DNA of 42,483 nt from Erysipelotrichaceae bacterium (GCA_012523895.1 JAAYSZ010000001.1:1-42483), one strand, 5' to 3'. Positions 23,589 to 34,018 are shown, counted from the first letter of the stretch. Numbers and translations: made by a program. The notes: generated from the sequence alone by a model not told the origin.

Positions 23589-24642
23589 AAAATGTATCAA
23601 TAATCTCTTCAGTCAAGTTTTCACATAGTGCAATTGCCAAATCTACTGCCGCTTTATAATCATGTAGTGTTACAAAACCATAACTTGAATGAATATATCT
23701 AACAGGTATCCCAATTACAATAGTAGGGATATCTTTTATGTGTATAAACTTTGCATCAGTTCCTCCACCACTTCTTACCCCTTCTTGTATAGGAATGTTT
23801 AACTTGTTAGCTAAATCAATAGTGTATTTTAAAAATCTTGGATTAGTTATCATAGTTGCATCAATATGTCTTAACATTGGACCTTTATTTAATGCTGCTT
23901 GAACCATATAACTTTCCATAAAGGTGTCATCACTAGGAGCTCCCTCAAAACAAATTGCAAGCTTTGGATTTATTTTTTCAACATTGTTTTGTATACCCCT
24001 AGCACCTAATTCTTCTTGGCTAGAAAAAGCAGAAACAACATCAATATTTAACTCTTTATCTTTTAAGCGTTTCATTACTTCTATTTGAGTTGCTACACCT
24101 ATTCTACAATCAAATGCTTTTCCTAAAAATCTTTGTTTTACTTCATCATATTTACACTTACTCGCAGGTACACCAGGACTTGCGATTTTTAATTTATAAT
24201 AATCTTTTAATTCTTTATCATCAAGTGCACCACAATCAAGTACCATATCTGAAATAGATATATCAGCTTCTTTTTCCTTAGAACTCATAAAATGAGGTGG
24301 TTTTATAGCTACAATGCTTTCAATTAATTTTCCATCTGTATTTTTAAGATTAAATTTACTACCAGGAAGAGATATTTTACTCCAACCTCCAAGAGTCACA
24401 AAATTCATTGTACCATTTGGTTTTATAGCTTGAACCATAAGTCCAACTTCATCTAAATGCGAATCCAACATAACAGTATATTTACCACTGTTTTGTTTTA
24501 ATTCACAACGTATATTTCTTAAAGTATCTTCTTCTAAGTTTTTAAAATCTTTTAATTCTCTTTTTACTATTTCACAAACTTCATCTTCAAAACCACTTGG
24601 TCCAAAAGCATCTGATAATTCTTTAATTAATTCAATAGACAT
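23587..24642 (-). CDS. M42-family metallo-aminopeptidase
   Basis: A 351-residue enzyme with the M42 pattern: GPSGFEDEV at the start, metal ligands in DSHLDEVGLM (H62-region), the bridging aspartate in KAFDCRIG (usually DN or DD, here DC), the catalytic glutamates in SSQEELGARG, and the C-terminal GGGTDA and RYIHSSYGF histidine. M42 enzymes are large tetrahedral cytosolic aminopeptidases that trim short peptides, which fits the oligopeptide permease and TldD/E genes nearby. The aspartate next to the FEGAP segment is shifted (APSDDT), so the metal site may differ slightly. Confidence 0.9.
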   Translation of the reverse strand: MSIELIKELSDAFGPSGFEDEVCEIVKRELKDFKNLEEDTLRNIRCELKQNSGKYTVMLDSHLDEVGLMVQAIKPNGTMNFVTLGGWSKISLPGSKFNLKNTDGKLIESIVAIKPPHFMSSKEKEADISISDMVLDCGALDDKELKDYYKLKIASPGVPASKCKYDEVKQRFLGKAFDCRIGVATQIEVMKRLKDKELNIDVVSAFSSQEELGARGIQNNVEKINPKLAICFEGAPSDDTFMESYMVQAALNKGPMLRHIDATMITNPRFLKYTIDLANKLNIPIQEGVRSGGGTDAKFIHIKDIPTIVIGIPVRYIHSSYGFVTLHDYKAAVDLAIALCENLTEEIIDTF

Positions 24643-24733
24643 TTATAAACCTCTTTCTAATATCTGCATGTACTATTATCTATCTTGATTTGATATTAGT
24701 CAATTATTTGGATATTTATGTAAATATTTCTAA

Positions 24734-26026
24734 TTACTTCCCTGAAACTGTAATATTATCTAATATTATTGCCTTTGGACAAATAGAAGATTTATAAACA
24801 AGGGTTTCTTTTGAAAATAACATTTCATTTTGAATATCAAATATATTTTCAGAAATAGCCCCTCCTGTAATAAATGATTCTTTACCATTTTCTACAACTT
24901 TTGCTAGTCTAAATTCTCCTCCAAAATCACCTGTATTAGTATCCATTATAAAAGATGAAAATTCCATTATTTCTATATAATCATCTTTAATATACTCATT
25001 TAACGAAACTTCTCCACCTTTAACTTCAAAAGTATTAACATTTCCTAAATTATCCACATTTAAATAATGAGAAAATCTAGCACTTGTTTTAAGATTTTTT
25101 AAAACTCCATCTTCATATAATACATATGGTTTTAATATCTTTCCTTGTGCATCTACTGGCATTGAATTAATAGAAGAAGATAAATAAGGATTCATAACAA
25201 TATTTAATTTTTCCTTGCTATTGTTAAAAAAGTTTTCATTTAATTTTGCTTTACTAATTTTTTGATAAATACTTGAATCAGTAGCTTGATCAATATAGAA
25301 TTTCAAAAATTCTTCTACTGCATTTCCACTAATGATAACTCTTTTATTTTCAAGCTTTTCATTTCTAATAGCCTTACTTCTTTCATAAGTTTCACTTAGT
25401 TGTTTTTTAATAAGAACTTCAATTAACTCTAAATCAATTTCTGTAAGATAATAACCATTAAATATTTCTACAGGTTCAAATCCTGTTTCACAATCAGTAA
25501 CTAATTCAAAAATAAATCTACTATAAGGAAAAGATACATCAGTTCCTTTAGAACTAATTACACGTTTTAATCCTTCTATCGCAAATATTTCACATGAATT
25601 AACTTTAGATTCATATCCATAATCCTTAAAAAACACATTAAATATTGTTTCATAATCTTTTTTTAAAATAGAAAGGTTTTTAAATGAATTTATTCCTTTT
25701 ATTACATTGCTTTCATTTGTTGGTAAATCATACCATTTATTCTTCACAAATTCCGCATAAAATACTGCATCATTAATCTTTGTTTGAATTTCTTCTATAG
25801 AATCAGAAGCACTTACAACTACTATAGAATCACCTTTATATAAAATATCGTTTTCCTTAAAATCTACATAAATACTAATATGATATTCTTTAGTATCACA
25901 TGCCCTATTCATATCTAATTTATCTTTAATAAAAAACAATTCGCTAGAACTAGATATATTTTCATTTATAACCCAAGCAGAGATTTTAGTATTATTTTCT
26001 AATAACTTCTTAATTTCTAATAACAT
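24734..26026 (-). CDS. TldE/PmbA-like subunit of the TldD/E protease
   Basis: A 430-residue protein in the TldD/PmbA fold, recognisable mainly from its C-terminal domain (FLKFYIDQATDSSIYQK, MPVDAQGKILKPYVLYEDG, FGGEFRLAKVVENGKE, and the GGAISEN end motif). It lacks the HExxxH motif, as expected for TldE, the non-catalytic partner. Its start overlaps the tldD stop by one base (TAATG), so both are made together. TldD/E degrades unfolded peptides and in some bacteria finishes modified peptides such as microcins. The N-terminal half is poorly conserved. A 91-base gap without clear features separates it from the M42 gene. Confidence 0.82.
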   Translation of the reverse strand: MLLEIKKLLENNTKISAWVINENISSSSELFFIKDKLDMNRACDTKEYHISIYVDFKENDILYKGDSIVVVSASDSIEEIQTKINDAVFYAEFVKNKWYDLPTNESNVIKGINSFKNLSILKKDYETIFNVFFKDYGYESKVNSCEIFAIEGLKRVISSKGTDVSFPYSRFIFELVTDCETGFEPVEIFNGYYLTEIDLELIEVLIKKQLSETYERSKAIRNEKLENKRVIISGNAVEEFLKFYIDQATDSSIYQKISKAKLNENFFNNSKEKLNIVMNPYLSSSINSMPVDAQGKILKPYVLYEDGVLKNLKTSARFSHYLNVDNLGNVNTFEVKGGEVSLNEYIKDDYIEIMEFSSFIMDTNTGDFGGEFRLAKVVENGKESFITGGAISENIFDIQNEMLFSKETLVYKSSICPKAIILDNITVSGK

Positions 26027-27447
26027 TAGTTCAATTGCCCCCTTGTTTTAATATATGAACCTCCAGTAGATGTTTTAACCCATTCTTTCCAGCCTTTACC
26101 ACAATATCCTGTTCCTGAAAGTTTTAAGCCTTTTGAAACCATAGAAACATTTTTTAATAACTCTGGTACATACCCAGTCAAATAAACAGGAGAAACAATT
26201 TTTCCACTTAATTTTCCATTAACTATTTCTCTACCCTTAGATGCTACACATTGAATACCCCAGTTTTTAGGATCTTCCATCCCTGAAACAAAGCCTTCTA
26301 ATAAATAACCATATTCAATAGATTTAATCATATCTTCTAAAGAATCATTGCCTTCTTCAAAAAATGTATTAGTCATTCTTGTATAGGCTTTTCTTTTATG
26401 AGATTCTCTTTTTCCATTTCCAGTAGGTTCAATATCTAATAAAAGTGAAGTAAGCTCATCATTCATTCCAGAATTTAATATTCCTTTATCAATAATTAAA
26501 GTATCAGTACCTAGATTTCCTTCATCATCAAAAATATAACTAGAGGCTTCTTGATAAGATTTGGCTCCATCTCTCATATTTACTAAAGAAGATGCGACTT
26601 CTTTATTCATATATTCTTTACCCTTAGCTCTATTTTTTACAAACATATCCATTTCAGCACCATGACCAAATGCTTCATGAGCAATTAAGCCTGTAAAATC
26701 AGGATCACAGATAATATCATAAACACCAGGCTCAATCTTAGTAGCTTTTAATAATTCAACTGCCTTATATGCGGCAATATCTACTAATTCTTCAATTTCA
26801 TCTATTAATTCATAACCCATTAAACCTGATCCTGGCATAAACTCAACTTTTACACCATTTTCATTTTGTGCCATCGCAATACCATATGCATTTGCATATA
26901 TATAAGATTGATATAAATCCCTATTATTAGATAAAAATATCTTATTAATTTGAGTAACCCCTAAAACTAATATAACTTGTAATAACTCTGAATATTTTTT
27001 CATTGTTTTATCATGTATATCAGTTAATTTATTAATAATATCCATTGGATTTATATCAGTAGGTAAGCTTTTAACATCTGCCACATAAAAGATTTCTTCT
27101 TTTTCATCTTTAGGAGATTTTTTATATTCTATATAATCATTATTTTTTAAATATATTTCTCTATCTTTTTTTGCGATTTCTCTAATTCTATTACAAATTA
27201 AATCAATATCAACTTCATTAAAAGAATATTCACTAAATCCTATATCTTGAAAAACTCTTAATACAAAACCTCTATCTTCTTCATTAGAAGGAGTTATGCT
27301 AGTTCCACTAGTTGACACTCTAAAAGTTTTTCCTGAATTATCTATACCTAATATAGAGACATATTCAAATTCATCTTTTAAAATATTTATAATCTTTTTT
27401 AAATCATCTTTCTTATCTAGTAAATACTTAGATGTATTTAATTTCAT
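26026..27447 (-). CDS. tldD: TldD-like zinc metalloprotease subunit
   Basis: A 473-residue TldD homologue with the catalytic HExxxH motif at residues 257-262 (HEAFGH) in CDPDFTGLIAHEAFGHGAE. Downstream it has a conserved metal-ligand cysteine region (GYCGKGW), and it ends SGGSYIKTRGQLN. With TldE it forms a heterodimer that threads unstructured peptides through a cleft. The ATG at 27447 is used; the earlier in-frame ATG is part of its GGAGG ribosome site. It lies 33 bases downstream of oppF, across a terminator. Confidence 0.9.
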   Translation of the reverse strand: MKLNTSKYLLDKKDDLKKIINILKDEFEYVSILGIDNSGKTFRVSTSGTSITPSNEEDRGFVLRVFQDIGFSEYSFNEVDIDLICNRIREIAKKDREIYLKNNDYIEYKKSPKDEKEEIFYVADVKSLPTDINPMDIINKLTDIHDKTMKKYSELLQVILVLGVTQINKIFLSNNRDLYQSYIYANAYGIAMAQNENGVKVEFMPGSGLMGYELIDEIEELVDIAAYKAVELLKATKIEPGVYDIICDPDFTGLIAHEAFGHGAEMDMFVKNRAKGKEYMNKEVASSLVNMRDGAKSYQEASSYIFDDEGNLGTDTLIIDKGILNSGMNDELTSLLLDIEPTGNGKRESHKRKAYTRMTNTFFEEGNDSLEDMIKSIEYGYLLEGFVSGMEDPKNWGIQCVASKGREIVNGKLSGKIVSPVYLTGYVPELLKNVSMVSKGLKLSGTGYCGKGWKEWVKTSTGGSYIKTRGQLN

Positions 27448-27462
27448 ATAATCCTCCATTGA

Positions 27463-27494
27463 AATAAAAATGGGATATAACTACCCCACTTTTA
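27463..27494 (-). terminator. Terminator at the end of the opp operon
   Basis: On the minus strand GTGGG pairs with CCCAT around the oppF stop, with A and T arms extending it, followed by TTTTTATTT. It lies between oppF and tldD. The stem is short, so some read-through into tldD is possible. Confidence 0.6.
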
Positions 27495-28455
27495 ACTGTT
27501 TTCTTTCTTCAATCATTTTTTGAAGCTGAACTTCATATTCTGCTTTTTCTCTATCATTCATAAATACATAATGGTCTTTTACAATTTCTCTAAGTTTAGG
27601 TTTTTCACCTGATAAATCTCGTTTAGATTCATCATAAACAATTAATTCCTTATTTTTTTCAATTCTAGGATCAGGCATAGGAACTGATTGTAATAAAGAT
27701 CTTGTATATGGATGTAAAGGATAAGCAAATAAATCTTCAGTAGGTGCTATTTCTACTATTCTTCCTTTATTAATAACCGCAATTCTATCAGAGAAATATC
27801 TAACTACTGATAAATCATGAGCTATAAACAAATATGTTAATCCTCTTTCAATTTTAAACTTATTCATTAAGTTTAATACTTGAGCTCTAATAGAAACATC
27901 AAGTGCAGAGATAGGCTCATCAGCCACAATAAACTCCGGTTCCATAACCATTGCTCTAGCAACTCCAACCCTTTGTCTTTGTCCTCCAGAAAATTCATGA
28001 GGATATCTAGACTTATGTTCAGGTAATAAACCAACTGATTCTAATGCAGCATCAATTTTTTGTTGTCTTTCAGTTTCATCTTTATATAACTTATAGTTAT
28101 CTAATCCTTCAGCTATACAATAACTAATTGTTGCTCTTTCATTTAAAGAAGCGGCCGGATCTTGAAATATCATCTGAATATTTCTAGTCATCTCTTTTGA
28201 TTCTTCTTTACTTAATTTACAATTAATTTTTTTACCTTTATAAATAATATCTCCATCAGAAGTTTCATTTAACCCAATAATTGCTCTACCAATGGTAGTC
28301 TTCCCACTACCGCTTTCACCAACTAAGGCAAATGTTTCACCCTTATATATTTGAAAACTAACATCCTTAACTGCTCTAAACTTCTTTCTGTTGTTGGTGA
28401 ATGTGACTTCTAAATTTTTAACATCTAATAACACTTCTCTATTTGTCTCTGTCAC
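27481..28455 (-). CDS. oppF: Oligopeptide ABC transporter ATP-binding protein OppF
   Basis: A 324-residue ABC ATPase with Walker [11 protein letters not shown]-loop region [11 protein letters not shown], signature FSGGQRQRV, Walker [14 protein letters not shown] and H-loop IAHDLS. The C-terminal region [16 protein letters not shown] is the peptide-transporter extension. The start is a GTG at 28455, chosen because AAAGGAGG lies eight bases upstream; it lies inside the 3' end of oppD (17-base overlap). It pairs with OppD as the motor of the importer. Confidence 0.93.
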   Translation of the reverse strand: MTETNREVLLDVKNLEVTFTNNRKKFRAVKDVSFQIYKGETFALVGESGSGKTTIGRAIIGLNETSDGDIIYKGKKINCKLSKEESKEMTRNIQMIFQDPAASLNERATISYCIAEGLDNYKLYKDETERQQKIDAALESVGLLPEHKSRYPHEFSGGQRQRVGVARAMVMEPEFIVADEPISALDVSIRAQVLNLMNKFKIERGLTYLFIAHDLSVVRYFSDRIAVINKGRIVEIAPTEDLFAYPLHPYTRSLLQSVPMPDPRIEKNKELIVYDESKRDLSGEKPKLREIVKDHYVFMNDREKAEYEVQLQKMIEERKQLKVG

Positions 28456-29512
28456 TATACACACCTCCTTTTGAAGTTAAAGCTAACATTTTTTCATGTA
28501 AGTTTTGAATAGTCTTAGGTTTTTCAACTTTAGGAGCTCTAGGATCTAATAACCAAGTTTTTGCATAGTGAGTATCACTAACTTTAAACATTGGTGGTTC
28601 TAATTCAAAGTCAATCTTCATAGAATATTCACTTCTAGGCGCAAATCCATCTCCCTTAATTTCTTGAAACAATGAAGGTGGAGTTCCTTTTATCGCAAAT
28701 AATTCATCACCTTTTTCTCCAAGTTGAGGTAATGATGATAATAATCCCCAAGTATATGGATGTTGAGGATTGTAGAAAATTTCTTCAACCAAGCCATATT
28801 CAACAATTTGACCGGCATACATAACTGCAACTATATCAGCTACATTAGCTACAACACCTAAATCATGAGTTATATAAATTGTTGTAAATTCATACTCTTT
28901 AGCTAATTCTTTTATTAATTCAATAATTTGAGCTTGAATAGTAACATCCAAAGCAGTTGTAGGTTCATCACAAATTAAAATCTTTGGTCTACATGCTAAA
29001 GCTATTGCAATAACTATTCTTTGTCTCATACCACCAGAATACATAAATGGATATTCATCATATCTATTAGCCGCATCTTTAATTCCAACTTTTTCCATTA
29101 ATTCAATCGCAATTTGTTTTGCTTCTTCTTTTGATTTTCCTTGATGCTTAATAATAACTTCAGATATTTGATAACCAATTGTTCTAACTGGGTTTAAAGA
29201 TGTCATAGGATCTTGAAAAACAGTAGCTATTTTTTTACCTCTAATTTGTTCCCAGTCCTTATCATCTGTAATTTTTGAAATATCTTTTCCTTCAAAATAT
29301 ATTTCGCCATTTGAAATTCTTCCATTTATATCCAACATTCCTGTAAATGTTTTTGTAAATACTGATTTTCCACTTCCACTTTCTCCAACTATCGCAACTA
29401 CTTTTCCTTCTTCAAAATCTAAGGATACATTACGGATAGCTGTTAATTCTCTATCTCTTACTTTAAATTTAACTTCTAAGTCTTTAACTGATAATATAAT
29501 ATTCTTTTCCAT
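28439..29512 (-). CDS. oppD: Oligopeptide ABC transporter ATP-binding protein OppD
   Basis: A 357-residue ABC ATPase with Walker [19 protein letters not shown], signature YSGGMRQRI, Walker [13 protein letters not shown] and ITHDLG, plus the C-terminal [11 protein letters not shown] extension. The length matches the Ami-type AmiE. The four-cysteine iron-sulfur motif found in some OppD proteins is absent from its C-terminus. Confidence 0.94.
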   Translation of the reverse strand: MEKNIILSVKDLEVKFKVRDRELTAIRNVSLDFEEGKVVAIVGESGSGKSVFTKTFTGMLDINGRISNGEIYFEGKDISKITDDKDWEQIRGKKIATVFQDPMTSLNPVRTIGYQISEVIIKHQGKSKEEAKQIAIELMEKVGIKDAANRYDEYPFMYSGGMRQRIVIAIALACRPKILICDEPTTALDVTIQAQIIELIKELAKEYEFTTIYITHDLGVVANVADIVAVMYAGQIVEYGLVEEIFYNPQHPYTWGLLSSLPQLGEKGDELFAIKGTPPSLFQEIKGDGFAPRSEYSMKIDFELEPPMFKVSDTHYAKTWLLDPRAPKVEKPKTIQNLHEKMLALTSKGGVYSDRDK

Positions 29513-29521
29513 AATTACCTC

Positions 29522-30460
29522 CTATATCATATGATTTCTAGGATCACTAGCATCCGCCAAAGTTTGTCCTACTATATATAGTGATATAGAAATTAGCGCT
29601 GTTACAAATACCGGTAATACAAACATATAAGGTGCTGATTGCATATACTTAGCATTTGTTTGCACTATTCTTCCTAAAGAAGCAACTCTTTCAGTTAAAC
29701 CTACTCCAATAAAGCTTAAAAATACCTCGTAAGAAATAAAGTGTGGAACATCTCTTGAAATACTAGTAACAAGTACTGAAATTAAATATGGAAGTATATT
29801 GTGGAATATAATTTTAGTAGTAGAGGAACCTAATGTTCTTGATGCTAGGTTATACTCTCTATCTCTTATAATCATTACTTGAACTCTAATAAAATAAGCT
29901 GTAGAAATCCAAGAAGTACATGATAATGCAAATATCAATTGCCATATACCTGCTTTTAATGTAAATGAAATTATCATTACTATAAGTGTAAAAGGTATAT
30001 TAGATATAATGTTGTAAACTTCAATCATTACAATGTCTACTTTCTTGGAAAAACCCCAAAACATACCTACTATAGTACCAATAACTGTAGTAATAACTGT
30101 AGCCATAATAGCTATAAATAAACTAGTTCTAGCTCCAGCCCATACCATATCAAATAAATCTCTACCAACATCATCTGTCCCAAAAGGATGCTTTAATGAT
30201 GGTCTTAAAAACCACTCTGATGGATTATTAATATTTGACATATCTTGATTATCATAGCCAGATATCATTGGATGAATAAAAGACATAAGTAATACTGCAG
30301 CTACAATAATAAGCATTATTATAGCAATTTTTGATGAAAAGAAAGTCTTGAATACACTTTTCCAATAAGAATATTCAGGTGCAGAGATAACTTCTGATAC
30401 TGAGTCATCAACCTTATAAAAGGTAAAGCTATCTTCATTTATAAGTTTTTCTTCGCTCAT
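29522..30460 (-). CDS. oppC: Oligopeptide ABC transporter permease OppC
   Basis: A 312-residue permease. An N-terminal cytoplasmic stretch and the first membrane segment (residues ~43-65) are followed by the conserved HPFGTDDVGRDLFDMV loop, five further segments and the coupling motif region ending GQTLADASDPR. Its ATG overlaps the oppB stop by one base (TAATG). It matches OppC/AmiD in length and layout and forms the channel with OppB. Confidence 0.94.
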   Translation of the reverse strand: MSEEKLINEDSFTFYKVDDSVSEVISAPEYSYWKSVFKTFFSSKIAIIMLIIVAAVLLMSFIHPMISGYDNQDMSNINNPSEWFLRPSLKHPFGTDDVGRDLFDMVWAGARTSLFIAIMATVITTVIGTIVGMFWGFSKKVDIVMIEVYNIISNIPFTLIVMIISFTLKAGIWQLIFALSCTSWISTAYFIRVQVMIIRDREYNLASRTLGSSTTKIIFHNILPYLISVLVTSISRDVPHFISYEVFLSFIGVGLTERVASLGRIVQTNAKYMQSAPYMFVLPVFVTALISISLYIVGQTLADASDPRNHMI

Positions 30461-31950
30461 TATTTATCTCCTTCCTTAACATTTAATGAAATTCTAGGAT
30501 CAACAAATGTCATTAATAAGTCACCTAAGAATACAGATAATATAGATAAAGAAGTAAAAATAAATGTCAATGTAATAACCATATTATTATTGGTTGACTT
30601 TATAGCATCCGGTAACATCTTACCCATACCAGGTATAGAGAATACAGATTCTGTAATAACTGCACCTGATATTGCAAGAATTATCGAAGATGGTAATCCA
30701 TTTACAATTGGAATTATCGCATTCTTTAAAATATGATTCCTAGAAATCTCTTTCTTAGATAAACCTTTTGCTTTCGCAAATTTTACATAATCTGCATTAG
30801 ACTGGTCTACCATATATCTTCTAACCCACATCATTAATGAAGGCATTGTAAGTAAAGCTAAAATAATAATTGGTAATATATAAGATTTAATATTAGTAAA
30901 TCCTAGTTGAGGAAATTTATCAGGCATACCAAAGGCAAACCCAATATATTTCACAAAAAATATTAATGCCAGTGATGGTACTGCAATAAGTATATTAATT
31001 AATACAATTCCAGACTTATCTACAAATTTACCTTTATTTCTTGCCATTGCAATTGCATAAGGTAAGGAAATTAAATAAGCCAATATCAATGAAGAAATAC
31101 CAAAAATATATGATGTTTGTATCATTGATGGAGAATCATATTTTAATGCACAGTTAGCATAATTGTCATCAAAACGTTTTTGATCTAAATGATCAGTTTC
31201 ATATTTATATTTACATGTATGTTGTAGAATTGGACTTTTTAAAACCTCTCCTGTAGGGAAGGTTTGTTCAAAACTATCCATCGTTCCTTGCCCAGTGCTT
31301 ATAACATCCATAGTTGGTACTCCTGCATTTGTTGGATAAGAAATACCAAAATTAAGTTTTAATGCATTTGTATGAATAAATGGAAATGATGTATTAAAAT
31401 ACAATTGATATTTATATTCACATCCACTACATTTAATTGCAGGTACATTATTATGATCTAATCCAATACTATATCCTCTTTCCATATCAGGATTTTTAGG
31501 ATCATGTATTTTAAAAGGATGATCAATAACAATTAATTTTTTATAGAAATTACCTAATAATTCTAATACTCCGTAATATCTATAAGCAATTGAATTTCCT
31601 TGCATCTCATCAAATTGTTGTAATTTTTCAACTGTAAATCCATCTGCTTCAAATTCATTTAAAACTCTGATGTTTTCATCGCTACCGGCTGTTATACAAG
31701 CATTAATATCTTGTGAATCTTTAGCCAAACACATTTCACCGATTGTATAATAATCTAAATACCCAAGGTCTTCTAATCTACTATAAGTATAAACTGTCTT
31801 ATAATTAGTTTTTAATTTTTGACGAGCTGGGTCATTTTCAAATATTTTTGATACAGGAATTAAAGTATAAAGCATTATAACAACGATAGATACTACTATT
31901 AGAATAGATATGATAGATTTTAAAAGTCTAGTCCATATATATTTTTTCAT
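30460..31950 (-). CDS. oppB: Oligopeptide ABC transporter permease OppB (long, AmiC-like)
   Basis: A 496-residue permease, much longer than the ~306 residues of E. coli OppB. After the first membrane segment (residues ~8-32) comes an extracellular insert of roughly 250 residues with several cysteines (CSGCEY, HTCKYKYETD). The remaining membrane segments follow from about residue 280, with the coupling motif region KAKGLSKKEISRNHILKNA and ADAIKSTN-like loops. Streptococcal AmiC has a similar length and insert, so this looks like an Ami-type permease and not a fusion. Paired cysteines in the insert might form disulfides. Confidence 0.92.
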   Translation of the reverse strand: MKKYIWTRLLKSIISILIVVSIVVIMLYTLIPVSKIFENDPARQKLKTNYKTVYTYSRLEDLGYLDYYTIGEMCLAKDSQDINACITAGSDENIRVLNEFEADGFTVEKLQQFDEMQGNSIAYRYYGVLELLGNFYKKLIVIDHPFKIHDPKNPDMERGYSIGLDHNNVPAIKCSGCEYKYQLYFNTSFPFIHTNALKLNFGISYPTNAGVPTMDVISTGQGTMDSFEQTFPTGEVLKSPILQHTCKYKYETDHLDQKRFDDNYANCALKYDSPSMIQTSYIFGISSLILAYLISLPYAIAMARNKGKFVDKSGIVLINILIAVPSLALIFFVKYIGFAFGMPDKFPQLGFTNIKSYILPIIILALLTMPSLMMWVRRYMVDQSNADYVKFAKAKGLSKKEISRNHILKNAIIPIVNGLPSSIILAISGAVITESVFSIPGMGKMLPDAIKSTNNNMVITLTFIFTSLSILSVFLGDLLMTFVDPRISLNVKEGDK

Positions 31951-31972
31951 AACTATCTCCTTTAATAAAATA

Positions 31973-31995
31973 GGGGTTGAGTATTACTCAACCCC
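31973..31995 (-). terminator. Hairpin between oppA and oppB
   Basis: GGGGTTGAG (31973-31981) pairs perfectly with CTCAACCCC (31987-31995) around a five-base loop. The minus-strand run after it is TATTTTATT, only moderately T-rich. In solute-binding-protein operons such a hairpin often works as a leaky terminator or RNA stabiliser that makes the binding protein more abundant than its permease. Confidence 0.75.
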
Positions 31996-32014
31996 TTAAA
32001 CAAGTTAAGAATTT

Positions 32015-34018
32015 TTACTTGCTATCTAGCCATTTTTGATAAGCTTCTTCATATTGTTCTGCAGTAACCATATCTTCTTGTAATCTTAGTCCTTTATATT
32101 TGTACTCAGACATACCATATGGTGCATAAGGTCTTGAGAACGGAACATATTTAGAAACTACTTGAGATCTTGTTTGTTGTGATGTTGGGATATAGAACGC
32201 TCTTTCAATTAAGTAAGCATCAGCTAAAGCAAACGCTTGGTAACGAGCATCCATATCATCTACGATTGCATCAGCAGCTCTATATAGTTTTTCATATTCC
32301 ATTAAACCTATAGCTTCTTTGATTTCTAAGTCTTCAACATTACCATCAAGATCAACTGTTCCTAGACCCATAGAAGTCATATAGTAACCAGTAATTGGTG
32401 AATAGATATCAACAAATGTCTTAGGGTCAGCATAGTCTGGTCCCCATCCAGTATATGTAGAAATATCATAATCAGCTGCAGCTGGATCATTATTATAGTA
32501 AGCAATATTGTTTACTGTATCTGTATCTCTTAATACAAGTTCAATAATGATTTGTCCATCTGTATTGTCTTCAACTGATTTTTTGAATGAGTTAGCTCTC
32601 TTAGTTTGAGTATCACTTGTTTCATTTACAAGCATATCTAAGTGAACTGGGAACTGGATTCCTTCTTCTTTAGCAGCTTCAATATAAGCTAAAGCTTCTT
32701 CTTTATTTAAGAAAGCATCAACACCATCGCTAAGGTCTCTATTTTCACCTGTTGCTTCATTGTAAGCTAGGTTAACTGCTTCATGATATAATGTTCCATC
32801 ACTTTGAGTTCCAGCTTCAGGGAAGTTGTTAATGTTTCTTACTGATTGTGTAGCTAGTTCTTCTGGAGCACCAATTGATAAGTATGCAACGATATCGTAT
32901 GCAGCTCTTAGTGCTTTACGGAAGTTTTCATTTCTGATTGCATTAATTGTATTTTCTTTTAATGCTTCATCAGTTGCATAGTTTGTTTCATTAAATACTT
33001 GACGATTGTAGTTAAACACTACACCAAATACTACAGCATTTGGAAGTGAATAATAAGCATAGTCTTTGTATTTTTCTAAATAAGTGTCATAGTCTTCCCA
33101 GCTTGTTAATAATCCAGCTTGAGGATATACACCTTGTTCGAAACCTTTAATTGTTGAGTATGGATCTTCTCCACCATCATAAATTCTTGTAACTTTTTCT
33201 AAGAATACATTTTCTGCATCCCAATAGCTTTCATTCTTAGTAAGAACTGCTTGAGATTTAGCATCATTTACAGTAAGGATATATCCACCGTTATAAAGAA
33301 TTGAATCAAGTGCTACTGTACCAAATTCACATGTTTCTTTATCAGGGCTTCCTAATTTACATCCTTCACCTTTTGATTCTAAGAATTGTCTGTTAACTGG
33401 ATATAAAACAGCATATGTAGTCATTGAATCAAAATATGGTACAGAAATAGGATTTCCTTCTTCATCTTTTGCCATAGTGTATTCAACTGTTAATTCATCA
33501 ACTGCTTTAACACCAACTTTTTCCCATGCTTCATCACTGAAGTCACTTGCTAGGTACTCAGAATAACCATCGATAACACCTTGTAATAACCAAGATGTTC
33601 CTGATTCAAACTCAGCACCGTGTCTTAAACCTGTAACAAAGTCATCAGCAGTAACTGTTGCATATTCTTCACCAGTTGCTGTAACCCATTTTACATCAGG
33701 TCTAAGATTGAAAGTCCAAACAGACTTGTCTTCATTTGCAGACCATGATTCTGCAAGTGCACCTACTAATTTAGTATTTGCATCATTTTCTAATAGACCA
33801 TCAACTAAGTTCGCATTAATTTCATGATCTGAAGTTAATGCTGTAGTTACATAGTCTAATGAACTTACTTCTCTGTTTGTTGCAACAGTAAGTTCTTTAG
33901 AAGCTGTTGTTAGCTCTGAAGTACCATCAGTTCCAGCTGGTTCTGTTCCACCAGTACTTGGTGAAGAACATCCAACAATAAGTACTAAAGCCAACAGCGC
34001 TACTAGTAATTTTTTCAT
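32015..34018 (-). CDS. oppA: Oligopeptide-binding lipoprotein OppA
   Basis: A 667-residue extracellular binding lipoprotein (SBP_bac_5 family). The signal peptide MKKLLVALLALVLIVGC ends in a lipobox, with lipidated Cys17. A Ser/Thr/Gly linker precedes the mature domain (LTVATNREVSSLDYVTTAL). The length is close to streptococcal AmiA. The ATG at 34018 follows AATGGAGGAAAG; in-frame codons upstream add no signal-peptide-like sequence. It captures peptides for OppBCDF. First gene of the operon, with a consensus-like promoter at 34051-34079. Confidence 0.95.
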   Translation of the reverse strand: MKKLLVALLALVLIVGCSSPSTGGTEPAGTDGTSELTTASKELTVATNREVSSLDYVTTALTSDHEINANLVDGLLENDANTKLVGALAESWSANEDKSVWTFNLRPDVKWVTATGEEYATVTADDFVTGLRHGAEFESGTSWLLQGVIDGYSEYLASDFSDEAWEKVGVKAVDELTVEYTMAKDEEGNPISVPYFDSMTTYAVLYPVNRQFLESKGEGCKLGSPDKETCEFGTVALDSILYNGGYILTVNDAKSQAVLTKNESYWDAENVFLEKVTRIYDGGEDPYSTIKGFEQGVYPQAGLLTSWEDYDTYLEKYKDYAYYSLPNAVVFGVVFNYNRQVFNETNYATDEALKENTINAIRNENFRKALRAAYDIVAYLSIGAPEELATQSVRNINNFPEAGTQSDGTLYHEAVNLAYNEATGENRDLSDGVDAFLNKEEALAYIEAAKEEGIQFPVHLDMLVNETSDTQTKRANSFKKSVEDNTDGQIIIELVLRDTDTVNNIAYYNNDPAAADYDISTYTGWGPDYADPKTFVDIYSPITGYYMTSMGLGTVDLDGNVEDLEIKEAIGLMEYEKLYRAADAIVDDMDARYQAFALADAYLIERAFYIPTSQQTRSQVVSKYVPFSRPYAPYGMSEYKYKGLRLQEDMVTAEQYEEAYQKWLDSK

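Noticed and set aside
24643..24733. Terminator between tldE and the M42 gene
   Set aside because: TAATATC and GATATTA could pair, but the loop is long and no T-run follows on the minus strand.
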